Shown: positions 9,067 to 16,324 of the stretch, one piece after another
Numbering within the stretch: the first letter of the stretch is position 1
Layout: every line of letters begins with the position of its first letter
Position numbers and translations under genes: made by a program
Source: an uncultured Prevotella sp.
GTDB lineage: Bacteria; Bacteroidota; Bacteroidia; Bacteroidales; Bacteroidaceae
Length of the DNA: 45,371 nt
Direction: 5' to 3'
Assembly (NCBI GenBank): GCA_944320305.1
Contig: CALUGW010000003.1
Coordinates: 1-45,371 of the forward strand
The notes under the pieces: model-generated
The model's input: the letters and a program-made list of their open reading frames with translations, nothing else
What the model was told of the DNA's origin: nothing
The model's database searches: none

Positions 9067-11783
9067 ATTACGATTCCGCTGCGGCGGCCAGACTTGGCGG
9101 CGGTGCGGGTCTCGTTGGACAGCACGCCCACGAGCTTCCGCCCGTCAATCTCGAAGCGCACCGCGCCCGCCACTGCCCCGGGCGCGGGGTTGAGCATGGC
9201 CCGCAGCTTGTCGAGCGGGGCGATAACCTCCGGGTTGCTGCCAGCCCCGGCGTACTCGCCGACCAGCGCGAGCGTCGGGCCGCTGACCACGCCGCCGTCG
9301 GCGAACGCGCCCATGGCCTTGATACTGCCCACCACCGCCGTGAGGTTGGCCAGTCCGGCCACGGAGGCCGCTATCCAGCCCCAGATGCCGAGCTTGCCCT
9401 CCTTGGCCGACGCCTCGGCGAAGCCCATGATGGTGGTGGCTATGGCCGCAGCTATGGTGCCGGCCACGTCGAGCGCGGGCACCTCTATCTCGCGGCCTAT
9501 CGACGCGAGGCTGCCGCCGAGCCGCGCCACGGCGTCGGTGGCAGCACCCATGCGCTCGCGCGCCTTGTCGAGGTCGTTTGTCCTGACCTGTATGTCTATC
9601 GGCTCAATCTCCGCCTGCAGCTCCTCGTTTATGCTCTTGGCTATGGGCACGGCCTCGGCGGGCTTCTCTATGCCTATGCGCAGCTTCAGCTCGTGCAGGC
9701 CGTAGCTGGCGTCCTGCATATCCTCAAGGGCGGCGCGTGCCTCCGCCGGGTCGGCTGTCCGCTCCATGCGCTGCCGCGCGTCGCTGATGAGCCGCTCGTA
9801 GTGCGCCATGCTGCCCTCGGCGGGGGCGGGAGCGGAGGGCACGGTCGTGCCGCCTTTGTCCTTGTCGCCTTTACCCTTGCCATTGCCGGTGTCTGTGGTG
9901 ACAAGCGGCTTCATGCTTACCGCAAGCTTCTCGATTTCCTTGGAAGCAAAGTTAACAGCGGCTTCAAGTTCATTTCTCTCCGCTATAAGCGTTGCGCCCT
10001 CGCTTTTCAGGGCAGAATATTCTTGCGTGGCAATCTTCCGCCCGGTCTTATCGCGGACTCCAACTGCTCCGTTCTGCAAATACCTATATTCATCCTGCAC
10101 GGCCTTGCCCTCGGCCCACAATTTCCTGCGGGCGGCGTAGTTATTCTGCAGCTTGAAATTTATCTCGCTTATGCGTGTGGATGCGGCCTCAGACTGCGCC
10201 TCGTAGCCTTTGGCCATTGCATATTCCTTGCTTTTCCGAATGAGCACGTCGTACCACTTCGCGGCGGTCTCGTATGTGCCGAAGCTATCGCCGTACGCCT
10301 CGTTGAGACGGGCCACGGCGGCGGTCGTGTCCGCCTTGGCGTCCATCAGCCCCTTCAGCTTCTTGGCCTCGCCGTCGATGGCCACCTGCGTCTCGGCGGC
10401 CACCCTGACGTACTCGCCCTCGGCGTCGGCCACGCTCTGCATCTTCCGCCCGGCCTCCTCTGCCGCGTCGCCCGCGTCGGCGAACGCGCCGGTGAGCCTG
10501 CCTACGATTGCCGATAGCGCGGCCACGGCTATGCCAACGCCCGTGGCCACCATCATGGCGCGAAGAGCCATGGCCGCCGTGGTGGCTGCGGCAGCCGTGC
10601 CCCGGCACGAGGCGGCCATGGCCGCACTGGCAGCCGTGGCGGAGCGGGCAGCGGTGCCGTAGAGCACGAAGTTGCGCGTGGCCGCCACTATCTGGCGGGC
10701 GAACGAGGCCACCCGCCCTGCGGCCGCGGTGGCGTTGAGAGCCTGCAGCGACTTTGTCATGGCCGCTATGGAAACCACGCTCATGCCCACCTGCGATGCC
10801 ACATTGAGTCCTGGGGCAATGGTGTTGAACACCTCCGTGAGGTCAATGACCGAGGTCAGCCTGTTTTTCACTGCGGCCATGAAGCCCGCCTGGCGGTCGA
10901 GGCTCTTGGAGTAGTCGTCGGCCCCGGCCTTCAGGGCGTCCATGCTCGTCTCGACGGTGGCCAGCGTCTTGATATACTCCAGCCCGGCGTCCTCACCCGG
11001 CCCGCCGAAGATGTCGGCGATGGCCGCGCCCACCTCAGCCGAGCTTGCGGGCAGGGTGGCAAGCCGAGCCGCCACCTGCTGCATAATCTGGAACGTTGTC
11101 GCGCTGCCGTCTCGCAGGGCCTGCTGCACGGCCTCGGATGACATGCCGATGCCCTCAAGCGCGGCCTGCGTGGCGGGAGTCAGCTCGCGCAGGCGAATGT
11201 TGGCCTCCTTGATGGCGTCCACGCCCTTGTCTGAGAACACGCCCTGCCGCGCGGCGTTGGTGGTGATGGCCACAAACGCCTCGGCGCTTATGCCCGCCTC
11301 GCTGAAGTAGCGCGGGTACTCGCGCAGAATGTCGAGAAACTGCCCCGTGGCGTTCGCCCCGCTCACCATGCCGTCCTGCACGAGGCGCATGGCCTCCCCG
11401 GCGGTGATGCCGAAGCCCTTGGCCAGCGCGTTGACGGCCTGAATGGTCTCGCCGAAGTCCGTGCCGAACGTGGTCGAGAACGCCTGCGCCTCATTCCGCA
11501 GCTCCCGCAGCCCGTCGCCGGTGAGTCCTGTGAGCTGGGCCGTCTGGGATATGCTTTGCCCATAGCGACTTATAGCTGAAGAAATTTGCGAAAATGTCTC
11601 TGCCGCGTTCCCGAATGCTTCAACTTTTTGGTTAAAGTCAATAAGCGCGTCATTTAAGCCTCTTGCATTCCGCCGACACATTTTCACCGCGTCGCTCATC
11701 TCTTTTACGCTGGTGGTGGCCGTGGCCAGCTGCTCCTTGCCGTCAACGTTGAGCTTTATGTTAAATTTTATCTCCTTTGACAT
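9063..11783 (-). CDS. phage tail tape measure protein
   Basis: A 906-residue protein. The N-terminal ~350 residues (EAFGNAAETFSQISSAISRYG ... LREYPRYFSEAGISAEAF) are typical of tape measure proteins. A hydrophobic block lies near residues 395-430 (MALRAMMVATGVGIAVAALS). The C-terminal motif LVGEYAGAGSNPEVIAPLDK is strongly characteristic of the family in Bacteroidales phages. The protein sets tail length and is the scaffold for tube assembly; at about 1.5 angstrom per residue it would predict a tail near 135 nm (inference). It follows the tail assembly chaperone gene, as expected, but an opposite-strand gene has been inserted between them. Confidence 0.9.
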   Translation of the reverse strand: MSKEIKFNIKLNVDGKEQLATATTSVKEMSDAVKMCRRNARGLNDALIDFNQKVEAFGNAAETFSQISSAISRYGQSISQTAQLTGLTGDGLRELRNEAQAFSTTFGTDFGETIQAVNALAKGFGITAGEAMRLVQDGMVSGANATGQFLDILREYPRYFSEAGISAEAFVAITTNAARQGVFSDKGVDAIKEANIRLRELTPATQAALEGIGMSSEAVQQALRDGSATTFQIMQQVAARLATLPASSAEVGAAIADIFGGPGEDAGLEYIKTLATVETSMDALKAGADDYSKSLDRQAGFMAAVKNRLTSVIDLTEVFNTIAPGLNVASQVGMSVVSIAAMTKSLQALNATAAAGRVASFARQIVAATRNFVLYGTAARSATAASAAMAASCRGTAAAATTAAMALRAMMVATGVGIAVAALSAIVGRLTGAFADAGDAAEEAGRKMQSVADAEGEYVRVAAETQVAIDGEAKKLKGLMDAKADTTAAVARLNEAYGDSFGTYETAAKWYDVLIRKSKEYAMAKGYEAQSEAASTRISEINFKLQNNYAARRKLWAEGKAVQDEYRYLQNGAVGVRDKTGRKIATQEYSALKSEGATLIAERNELEAAVNFASKEIEKLAVSMKPLVTTDTGNGKGKGDKDKGGTTVPSAPAPAEGSMAHYERLISDARQRMERTADPAEARAALEDMQDASYGLHELKLRIGIEKPAEAVPIAKSINEELQAEIEPIDIQVRTNDLDKARERMGAATDAVARLGGSLASIGREIEVPALDVAGTIAAAIATTIMGFAEASAKEGKLGIWGWIAASVAGLANLTAVVGSIKAMGAFADGGVVSGPTLALVGEYAGAGSNPEVIAPLDKLRAMLNPAPGAVAGAVRFEIDGRKLVGVLSNETRTAAKSGRRSGIVI

Positions 11784-11801
11784 GGTTTCCGGGCGTTTTA
11801 C

Positions 11802-11832
11802 TTGGTTTGTCGCTTACATTTGCTTATATTTG
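11802..11832 (+). promoter_or_regulatory. Bacteroidetes-type promoter for the opposite-strand small gene
   Basis: A TTGG at 11802-11805 stands 19 nt before TATATTTG at 11825-11832, close to the Bacteroidales consensus TTTG, ~20 nt, TAnnTTTG. Transcription would begin near 11839, about 20 nt before the ATG at 11858. A second -7-like element (TACATTTG) lies at 11815-11822. Confidence 0.6.
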
Positions 11833-11857
11833 CAACTACATTGTAATTTCAAGAGTT

Positions 11858-12118
11858 ATGGACGACACTGACAGAAAAGACATCGACATAAAAATCAAAA
11901 TAGAGATTGTCGGTGAGGATGAAGAGCCTCCGAAAACTCTGGGCAAGAAAGTGAGTGATTTCTGCATGGATGCAGCAATCATAACTTTTATTGTTGCTAT
12001 AGTAGCCGCTTTGTTAAAATTCACAGACCTCAGCATATACCTTGTCATCATTTTTGGTGTTTTTTTGGGAGTAAGTCTGCTCATCCATGATCGGTTAGAC
12101 GACCTTCGATATAAATAA
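11858..12118 (+). CDS. small two-helix membrane protein, opposite-strand accessory gene (moron)
   Basis: An 86-residue protein with a charged N-terminus (MDDTDRKDIDIKIKIEIVG) and two predicted membrane helices at about 38-54 (DAAIITFIVAIVAALL) and 59-77 (SIYLVIIFGVFLGVSLLI). The ATG at 11858 is preferred over one at 11777 because it lies just downstream of the promoter, and the longer form would overlap the tape measure start. It is the only plus-strand gene in the tail operon and is much more AT-rich than its neighbours. It interrupts the chaperone-tape measure pair. These are the marks of a phage moron expressed from the prophage. Small phage membrane proteins often block superinfection, but nothing here proves that. 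Confidence 0.7.
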   Translation: MDDTDRKDIDIKIKIEIVGEDEEPPKTLGKKVSDFCMDAAIITFIVAIVAALLKFTDLSIYLVIIFGVFLGVSLLIHDRLDDLRYK

Positions 12119-12124
12119 AAGACT

Positions 12125-12469
12125 TTAACCTCTTCCCTTTCTCCCCATAATCTCCGCCACGCGCTCACTCGTTGAGGGCGGGTGCGGGCGGTTGTCGCGC
12201 GGCTTGTCCCATGGCAGGGGCAGCAGCTGCTGCGGGGTGAGCCTCTTCTTTATGTGGGGCTGGATGGTTACGGTGGCCAGCAGGCGCATGCGCTCCCACG
12301 CGTCCTCGGCGTCGGCCTCGCGCTGCCGCGCCCAGGAGTCCGCCGCAGCGCGGAACTCCGCAGGGGTGAGCGCGGAGAAGTCGGACAGCGACAGGCCGAG
12401 GCAGCCCATGGCGAAGCCGAGGGCTGAGGTTATGGAAGAAGCCTCTCCCTCCGCTACGCCCCCGGCTGA
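12125..12469 (-). CDS. tail assembly chaperone GT extension (reached by -1 frameshift)
   Basis: This frame overlaps the end of the upstream chaperone gene in the -1 frame and has no good start codon of its own before the overlap. The first in-frame ATG, at 12409, falls inside the conserved-looking segment. It encodes about 114 residues including SALGFAMGCLGLSLSDFSAL, then AWERMRLLATVTIQPHIKKRL, then LLPLPWDKPRD, similar to the T part of G/GT tail chaperones. Joined through the heptamer at 12469-12475 it would give a fusion of about 210 residues. Such fusions coat the tape measure protein during tail assembly. It could instead be translated separately from 12409. Confidence 0.65.
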   Translation of the reverse strand, partial: SAGGVAEGEASSITSALGFAMGCLGLSLSDFSALTPAEFRAAADSWARQREADAEDAWERMRLLATVTIQPHIKKRLTPQQLLPLPWDKPRDNRPHPPSTSERVAEIMGRKGRG

Positions 12470-12756
12470 GGGTTTGCCCCGCCCTCCTCCGCGCCGTCGC
12501 CCGCGCCGAGCGTGGCCGCCCACGCCTGCAGGTCTTCGGGCGAGAGGGCGTCGGCGAAGTCGATGAGGGTCATGGCGAACTCCACGCCGTCGGCGGCGCA
12601 GGCCGACACTATGCAGCACCAGAGGTATGTGCACAAGTCAGACAGCCCGCCCTCCATCTCCGTTACCTCGCGCCCGGTCTCGCGCTTGAAGCGCAGCATG
12701 GCTCCCATGGTCTGGCGGCAGGGGTACTCTTTTCCGTTGATTGTTATCTTCAGCAT
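12454..12756 (-). CDS. tail assembly chaperone G
   Basis: A 100-residue protein (MLKITINGKEYPCRQTMGAM ... RETGREVTEMEGGLSDLCTY). It has the size, position and N-terminal pattern of gpG-like chaperones in Bacteroidales siphophages: downstream of the major tail protein and upstream of the tape measure. It binds the tape measure and recruits tail tube subunits. The last ~15 codons are Gly/Ala/Glu-rich and contain a slippery A AAC CCT heptamer five codons before the stop, so a share of ribosomes may continue in the -1 frame. Confidence 0.75.
   Translation of the reverse strand: MLKITINGKEYPCRQTMGAMLRFKRETGREVTEMEGGLSDLCTYLWCCIVSACAADGVEFAMTLIDFADALSPEDLQAWAATLGAGDGAEEGGANPQPGA
12469..12475 (-). 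promoter_or_regulatory. candidate -1 frameshift heptamer (A AAC CCT)
   Basis: Read on the minus strand, the G-frame codons GCA AAC CCT contain A AAC CCT, which fits the X XXY YYZ rule: after a -1 slip the tRNAs would sit on AAA and CCC. The G stop follows four codons later (TAG at 12454-12456), and the downstream GT frame is exactly -1. A GC-rich segment that could fold follows the site. Confidence 0.55.
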
Positions 12757-12757
12757 T

Positions 12758-12911
12758 TTGAGAATTAAAAGTTAAAAGTTAAAAATTAAAAGAATATGCG
12801 GGCGCGGGCGCTTTTGAATTTTGAATTTTGAGTTTTGAATTTGCTGCGCACTCCCACGCGGCAGGCGCAGCCCAACTCGTAACTCCCAACTCGTAATTCG
12901 TAATTCGCTTA
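12758..12911. repeat. 7-nt arrays with flipped GC core
   Basis: On the plus strand this spacer contains TTAAAAG/TTAAAAA units (12764-12791), then RTTTTGA-type units (12810-12841), then the core CTGCGCACTCCC...GGCAGGCGCAG (about 12842-12869), then ACTCGTA/ATTCGTA units up to 12907. The core is the exact reverse complement of the copy at 14.6 kb, although the flanking arrays have the same orientation in both. It lies between the major tail protein and chaperone genes. Confidence 0.85.
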
Positions 12912-12949
12912 CAGTCCGCCGCTTTCACGCCCCTTTTGCTTACGGTTTC

Positions 12950-13053
12950 AAAGCGGGGCTTTCTACTCTGCAATATAGGCCATTTTGCCTTGCGATATGG
13001 CCTGTATTGCAGCCTGAAACGGCCTATATCGCAGTACAAGAAAGCCCGCTTTC
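12950..13053. repeat. nested palindrome of the GGCC/CAATAyAGGCC family
   Basis: Outer arms AAAGCGGG...CTTTCT and AGAAAGCCCGCTTT enclose inner inverted segments CTGCAATATAGGCCA and TGGCCTGTATTGCAG, giving an imperfect foldback of about 100 bp just downstream of the major tail protein gene. The inner motif is shared with palindromes at 28.85 kb and 37.7 kb in host DNA. It may act as a processing or termination structure after the tail protein gene. Confidence 0.8.
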
Positions 13054-13062
13054 AGATTGTAA

Positions 13063-13503
13063 TCACGCCGTGGGCGTCTTGCCGGGGTAGACCTCCGGCT
13101 CGCCGTCGTTCTCGAGGTTGACGGTGTAGGTGGCGTCGTCCTGCGCGGGGCTGGTCTCCTCTATCGAGGTTATCACGAACTTGCCCTTGAGATAGGGTGC
13201 CTCGTCGCCGCCGCGCTCGAACGCCTCCAGGTCCACGCTCTGGCCTTTGCCCCAGAGGGCGGAAATCTCCTCGAAGCCTCCCTCCGTCTCCTCGTAGAAG
13301 CGCAGGCCCTCGGCGCTGACACTGATGCTGAGGGCGGTGACGCCCTTGCCCTTCCACAGGCCGGAAGACTTGGCCTTTGTGGCCTCGGGCTTCACCGCCC
13401 GCTCCTTTGTCTCGCTGTTGAACGTGAGGGTGTGGGTGGTGCAGTGGCCCACCGCCGCCTCACCGATTTTGAGCAGCAGGTCGCTGCCGTTGATGTAGCT
13501 CAT
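13063..13503 (-). CDS. phage major tail protein
   Basis: A 146-residue protein opening with MSYINGSDLLLKIGEAAVGH and the segment THTLTFNSETKERAVKP. This pattern fits TP901-1-type major tail proteins of Bacteroidales phages, which stack as hexameric rings to form the tail tube. Length and position (after tail completion, before chaperone) fit the family. Its ATG overlaps the upstream stop by 4 bp. A long nested palindrome directly after the stop could set the mRNA 3' end, as is common for this highly expressed gene. Confidence 0.85.
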   Translation of the reverse strand: MSYINGSDLLLKIGEAAVGHCTTHTLTFNSETKERAVKPEATKAKSSGLWKGKGVTALSISVSAEGLRFYEETEGGFEEISALWGKGQSVDLEAFERGGDEAPYLKGKFVITSIEETSPAQDDATYTVNLENDGEPEVYPGKTPTA

Positions 13504-13985
13504 AGTCTTGATATTTTAACGTTAAACACTAATCTCTGCACGTAGGCGTCGTCCTCCCATGTCTCCTCGCTGTCGGTGAGGCGGCAGGCCCTGAGCCTCA
13601 GCCCTGCGGCCTCGCCCCGGACGAAGTCGAGCGCGGAGCGCACGGCCTCGGCCAGCTCCACGCTGCCGGTGTAGGTGGCGGCGAGGCAGTCGACCTCCAT
13701 CACCACGGTGTCGTCGCCCGGCTGCCCGCTCTTCTGCGGCTGCTGCTCCAGGGCGGCCCGGCGGTAGAGCACGTAGGGCAGCTCCGCCGACGTGTCGATG
13801 GACACGGGGAACACCTTGCGCGTGCGCGCGGCCACGGCCTCGTCGGCCAGCAGCAGCGAGCGAATCACCGCGCCCGCGCTCAGCGACGTGGGGGCTGGAG
13901 CGGAAGCCCCTCCCCCCGCCCTCTCCTGTGGAGGGGGAGCCGCTGCGCCCATGGCTGGGCCGGTCTGTATGCTTTCTTCTGTCAT
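13500..13985 (-). CDS. tail completion protein, DUF3168 family
   Basis: A 161-residue protein. From about residue 36 on (SAGAVIRSLLLADEAVAART.KVFPV, then LPYVLYRR, then VMEVDCLAATYTGSVELAEAV) it matches DUF3168/gp17-type tail completion proteins, which cap the tail for joining to the head. Residues ~13-34 are a Pro/Gly-rich insert encoded by a GC-rich repeat (13906-13940), so the usual protein probably began near SLSAGAVIRS. The gene overlaps the major tail protein gene by 4 bp. Confidence 0.8.
   Translation of the reverse strand: MTEESIQTGPAMGAAAPPPQERAGGGASAPAPTSLSAGAVIRSLLLADEAVAARTRKVFPVSIDTSAELPYVLYRRAALEQQPQKSGQPGDDTVVMEVDCLAATYTGSVELAEAVRSALDFVRGEAAGLRLRACRLTDSEETWEDDAYVQRLVFNVKISRL
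13906..13940. repeat. GC-rich REP-like sequence inside a coding region
   Basis: A C-run/G-run inverted element (CCCCTCCCCCCGCCC, then CTCTCC, TGT, GGAGGGGGAG) resembling short intergenic palindromic repeats. It lies in frame in the 5' part of the DUF3168 gene and encodes PPPQERAGGG. The reading frame stays open across it. Confidence 0.55.
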
Positions 13986-14010
13986 TGCTTCTGTATTTTT
14001 GATATCCGTG

Positions 14011-14250
14011 TCACTTCAGTTTTCTTGCCATTTTCTCCAGATTGGCCTGGAAGTCGGTGAAGAGCCTGCGCTCCACGCCCTCGGCCTGCGTGCGCTCCGC
14101 CCAGCCGAGAAAGCCGTAGCGGGGCATGGCCCCGGTGCGCCGCCCGCTGCGGCGGTAGCGCCTGTACTTGCGCCCGTAGTAGCTCAGGGCCGACTCGCCG
14201 CGCCGTCGCCGCCCGGTGCGCCGCTGGCGCGTTCCGTCCTCGGCCCACAT
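14011..14250 (-). CDS. HK97 gp10-like protein, C-terminal part (frame-shifted)
   Basis: Encodes 79 residues from the ATG at 14250: MWAEDGTRQRRTGRR, then RTGAMPRYGFLGWAE, then LFTDFQANLEKMARKLK. This is the usual second half of HK97 gp10-like head-tail proteins in Bacteroidales phages. The frame is open further upstream and reads GLKPVLMWAEDGT, which joins smoothly to the preceding gene if one base is added in the G5 run at about 14265-14269. Alone it lacks the N-terminal half, so it is best regarded as part of a split gene. Confidence 0.6.
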   Translation of the reverse strand: MWAEDGTRQRRTGRRRRGESALSYYGRKYRRYRRSGRRTGAMPRYGFLGWAERTQAEGVERRLFTDFQANLEKMARKLK

Positions 14251-14261
14251 CAGGACCGGCT

Positions 14262-14576
14262 TCAGCCCCCGGCCACCACGCGGCCGTCGCGCCTGCGGCG
14301 GTCGCGCGTCTTGTGCATTATCTTGGGGTCGTGGCCGTTGCGCCCCTTGACACTGACCATGAAGCCAGCGCCGTAGCGCGGCGGGTAGACGCGCACGCGG
14401 ATGTTCTTCTTGAAGCTGCCGCCGCCCCTGTTGGCAAGCCCGGAGGCCGCCTTGGCCGCCGCCGCGTCGCGCAGGCGGTTGCCCTCGCGGCGCATGGCGC
14501 CGCGCAGGGCCTTGCGCTGCTCGCTGAGGTCGAGGGCGGCGTAGACGTCGCCGAAGATGTTCCTGATGTCTGCCAT
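14262..14576 (-). CDS. HK97 gp10-like protein, N-terminal part (frame-shifted)
   Basis: Encodes 104 residues (MADIRNIFGDVYAALDLSEQ ... GAMRREGNRLRDAAA ... FKKNIRVRVYPPRYGAGFMV ... RVVAGG). It matches the first half of HK97 gp10-like proteins, which connect head completion and tail. It ends at a TGA directly after GGGGG. With one extra G the frame continues into the next ORF and the whole protein would be about 188 residues, the usual size. The break could be a real deletion, a sequencing error in the homopolymer, or recoding. Confidence 0.65.
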   Translation of the reverse strand: MADIRNIFGDVYAALDLSEQRKALRGAMRREGNRLRDAAAAKAASGLANRGGGSFKKNIRVRVYPPRYGAGFMVSVKGRNGHDPKIMHKTRDRRRRDGRVVAGG

Positions 14577-14581
14577 TGTAA

Positions 14582-14682
14582 GAGTTTTGAGTTTTGAGTT
14601 TTGAGTTTTGAATTAGCTGCGCCTGCCGCGTGGGAGTGCGCAGCCCAATTCGTAACTCCTAACTCGTAATTCGTAATTCATT
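14582..14682. repeat. 7-nt arrays flanking GC core (reference orientation)
   Basis: GTTTTGA units (14584-14613) lead into the core CTGCGCCTGCCG...GGAGTGCGCAG (about 14617-14643), which has 6-bp inverted ends CTGCGC/GCGCAG. Then come ATTCGTA, ACTCCTA, ACTCGTA and ATTCGTA units up to the next gene's stop. It separates the gp10-like gene from the head-tail adaptor gene. Confidence 0.85.
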
Positions 14683-14998
14683 CGTTTACCCGCTCGCAGA
14701 GCAGGGTGTTGAATCCCTTGTCCTTGTGGGGCACGATGTTCGCCACATTATATAAATAGCCGTCCAGCTGGCGCACCCGCCAGCCCTCAAGCACGGGGTG
14801 AGCGCTGCGGATGTTGAACTCCACCGTGTAGCTGGGGAAACGCTCGCCCACCTCCTCGCTAAGGTTTCCGGCGGCCTTTGCGCGCTCCGCCCACACGGTG
14901 CGCGTCGGGGTGTACGTCACGGCCTCCGCGCCCATATGGTCTGTGGCCGGCTTCGGCTCCAGCAGAACCAGCCTGTATCTCAGTCCGCCCGCCCTCAT
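14678..14998 (-). CDS. phage head-tail adaptor (head closure) protein
   Basis: A 106-residue protein: MRAGGLRYRLVLLEPKPATD, then TYTPTRTVWAERAKAAGN, then RSAHPVLEGWRVRQLDGYLYNV. This matches the SPP1 gp16-like head closure family, which plugs the connector and receives the tail. The start at 14998 is chosen over one at 15046 because it fits the family N-terminus and overlaps the upstream stop as TGATG. Phage order (gp6-like connector, adaptor, gp10, DUF3168, tail tube) is preserved. Confidence 0.8.
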   Translation of the reverse strand: MRAGGLRYRLVLLEPKPATDHMGAEAVTYTPTRTVWAERAKAAGNLSEEVGERFPSYTVEFNIRSAHPVLEGWRVRQLDGYLYNVANIVPHKDKGFNTLLCERVNE

Positions 14999-15309
14999 CA
15001 GTCTGCCAGTTTGCGGAATGGCTTGATCAGGGCGGTGGCCCCCCACGGCACCTCACGATACTGCACGCCGGTGGTGTTCTCAGGGTTGGCATAGTTGGCC
15101 GCCGCTATCATCAGCACCGCCTGCACAAGCATGGGCGGAAGCTTGCCGCCGCCCATGGCGACAAGCTCCTCCTCCGTGCGGTTCGTGGCCATGATGACCT
15201 GCCTCTCGGCGGCGTCGAGATACTGTTGCAGCTGCTCGTCGTCGTCGTTGAAGTCGTCAGCCCTGACGTGCTTCTTGAACAGTTCCAAACTCACTGTTGC
15301 CATGGTCAA
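14998..15309 (-). CDS. phage gp6-like head-tail connector protein
   Basis: A 103-residue, mostly helical protein: VSLELFKKHVRADDFNDDDE, then LQQYLDAAERQVIMATNRT, ending GATALIKPFRKLAD. This is the usual form of gp6-like connectors, which form a ring under the portal. Either MTM (15309) or the third codon ATG may start translation. It follows the capsid gene by 13 bp and overlaps the next start. Confidence 0.85.
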   Translation of the reverse strand: MTMATVSLELFKKHVRADDFNDDDEQLQQYLDAAERQVIMATNRTEEELVAMGGGKLPPMLVQAVLMIAAANYANPENTTGVQYREVPWGATALIKPFRKLAD

Positions 15310-15322
15310 GCCTCATTAGATG

Positions 15323-16324
15323 TCACTTTCCGGTGTCTTCCGTTCCGCTGTCCTGCTGGCCTCCCGAAGTGGTTGCGGCCTTGCACTTGGCCAGCGCGAA
15401 AGCCTCCGGGCGCAGGGTGGTGGTGCCGTAGTTGACGTTGAGAACGAAGTCCACGGCGTCCTTGCGCGCCTGGCTGTAGGGGTCGATGATGAACGAGATG
15501 TCGCCGAAGAGGCCCATGGGCTGGTAACGCCAGTCGCCCAGGCCGATGAAGCCCTCGCCGATGTAGTTGGTGGTGAACACCGGCAGGCCGGCGATGTGGT
15601 CGTTCTCGCAGACCATGATGCCGCTGCCCGCGTCCTTCGGCGTGGCCTCGGCTATGGCCTTCTGCGCCTTGGTCATCACCCAGCAGAGGTGCTCGCCGTC
15701 AACGCCGGTGGCCAGCACCTTGGCCTTGAGGCTGTTGAACTCCTTGAACGTCGGCTCGGCGCTCACCTCCACGGGGCTGCCGGCCAGCGCCACGAACGGG
15801 CCGACAAGAGAGGTGGCGCCCGACACCTTGGTGGTGCTGAAGAGGATTTTGTTGAGCAGCATGGTCACGGAGAGCGGCATGAGCTTCTTGACAATCATCT
15901 CAACCACGCCCTCGGTCTGGTTGATGGCCTGCCGCGTGACGGGGATGGCTATGCCGATGCGCTGGGGCGAGGCGGTCAGCTTTGACATCGAAATCTCGGT
16001 GTCGGTCAGCGCCACGCCCTCGCCCTGTATCGTGGCCTCCACGGTCTCGTAGGTGGGCCAGATGTAGTCGCCGGCCAGGCCGGTGGGCATGGGCAGGCCC
16101 ACCTTGTCGAGAATCAGGCCCTCCACGAGCGGGTCCAGAATGTCCTGCGTCTTCACCGGGATGATGCCGCCGGTGGTGACGTCGGCCACCATCACAAGGT
16201 CACGCATGAGCATAATCTGCGTCTGGCGACCCGCCGCCACGTTCTCGCGGATGATGCGGCTGGCGTCCGCCGCCGTGGCGGCGCCGTCGCGCAGATGCTC
16301 CACTGCCAGCGCCTGCATCTTCAT
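15323..16324 (-). CDS. phage major capsid protein, HK97 family (N-terminus out of frame)
   Basis: A 333-residue frame carrying most of an HK97-fold capsid protein: ADVTTGGIIPVKTQDILDPL, GLAGDYIWPTYETVEATIQG, FTTNYIGEGFIGLGDWRYQP. It assembles the icosahedral shell. The ATG at 16324 (MKMQALAVEH) is internal: in the same frame upstream are the codons for CDRINEIADLCEKEQRERTE and on to NQLLQ, a coiled-coil delta domain typical of these proteins. The true N-terminus (MPKTTATKKT) is in another frame. Adding one base near 16442-16447 restores a 394-residue protein. As written, the scaffold-like delta domain cannot be made in frame. Confidence 0.85.
   Translation of the reverse strand: MKMQALAVEHLRDGAATAADASRIIRENVAAGRQTQIMLMRDLVMVADVTTGGIIPVKTQDILDPLVEGLILDKVGLPMPTGLAGDYIWPTYETVEATIQGEGVALTDTEISMSKLTASPQRIGIAIPVTRQAINQTEGVVEMIVKKLMPLSVTMLLNKILFSTTKVSGATSLVGPFVALAGSPVEVSAEPTFKEFNSLKAKVLATGVDGEHLCWVMTKAQKAIAEATPKDAGSGIMVCENDHIAGLPVFTTNYIGEGFIGLGDWRYQPMGLFGDISFIIDPYSQARKDAVDFVLNVNYGTTTLRPEAFALAKCKAATTSGGQQDSGTEDTGK

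Noticed and set aside
12950-13053. CRISPR-like array
   Set aside because: The repeats are inverted and nested, without regular direct repeats and unique spacers.
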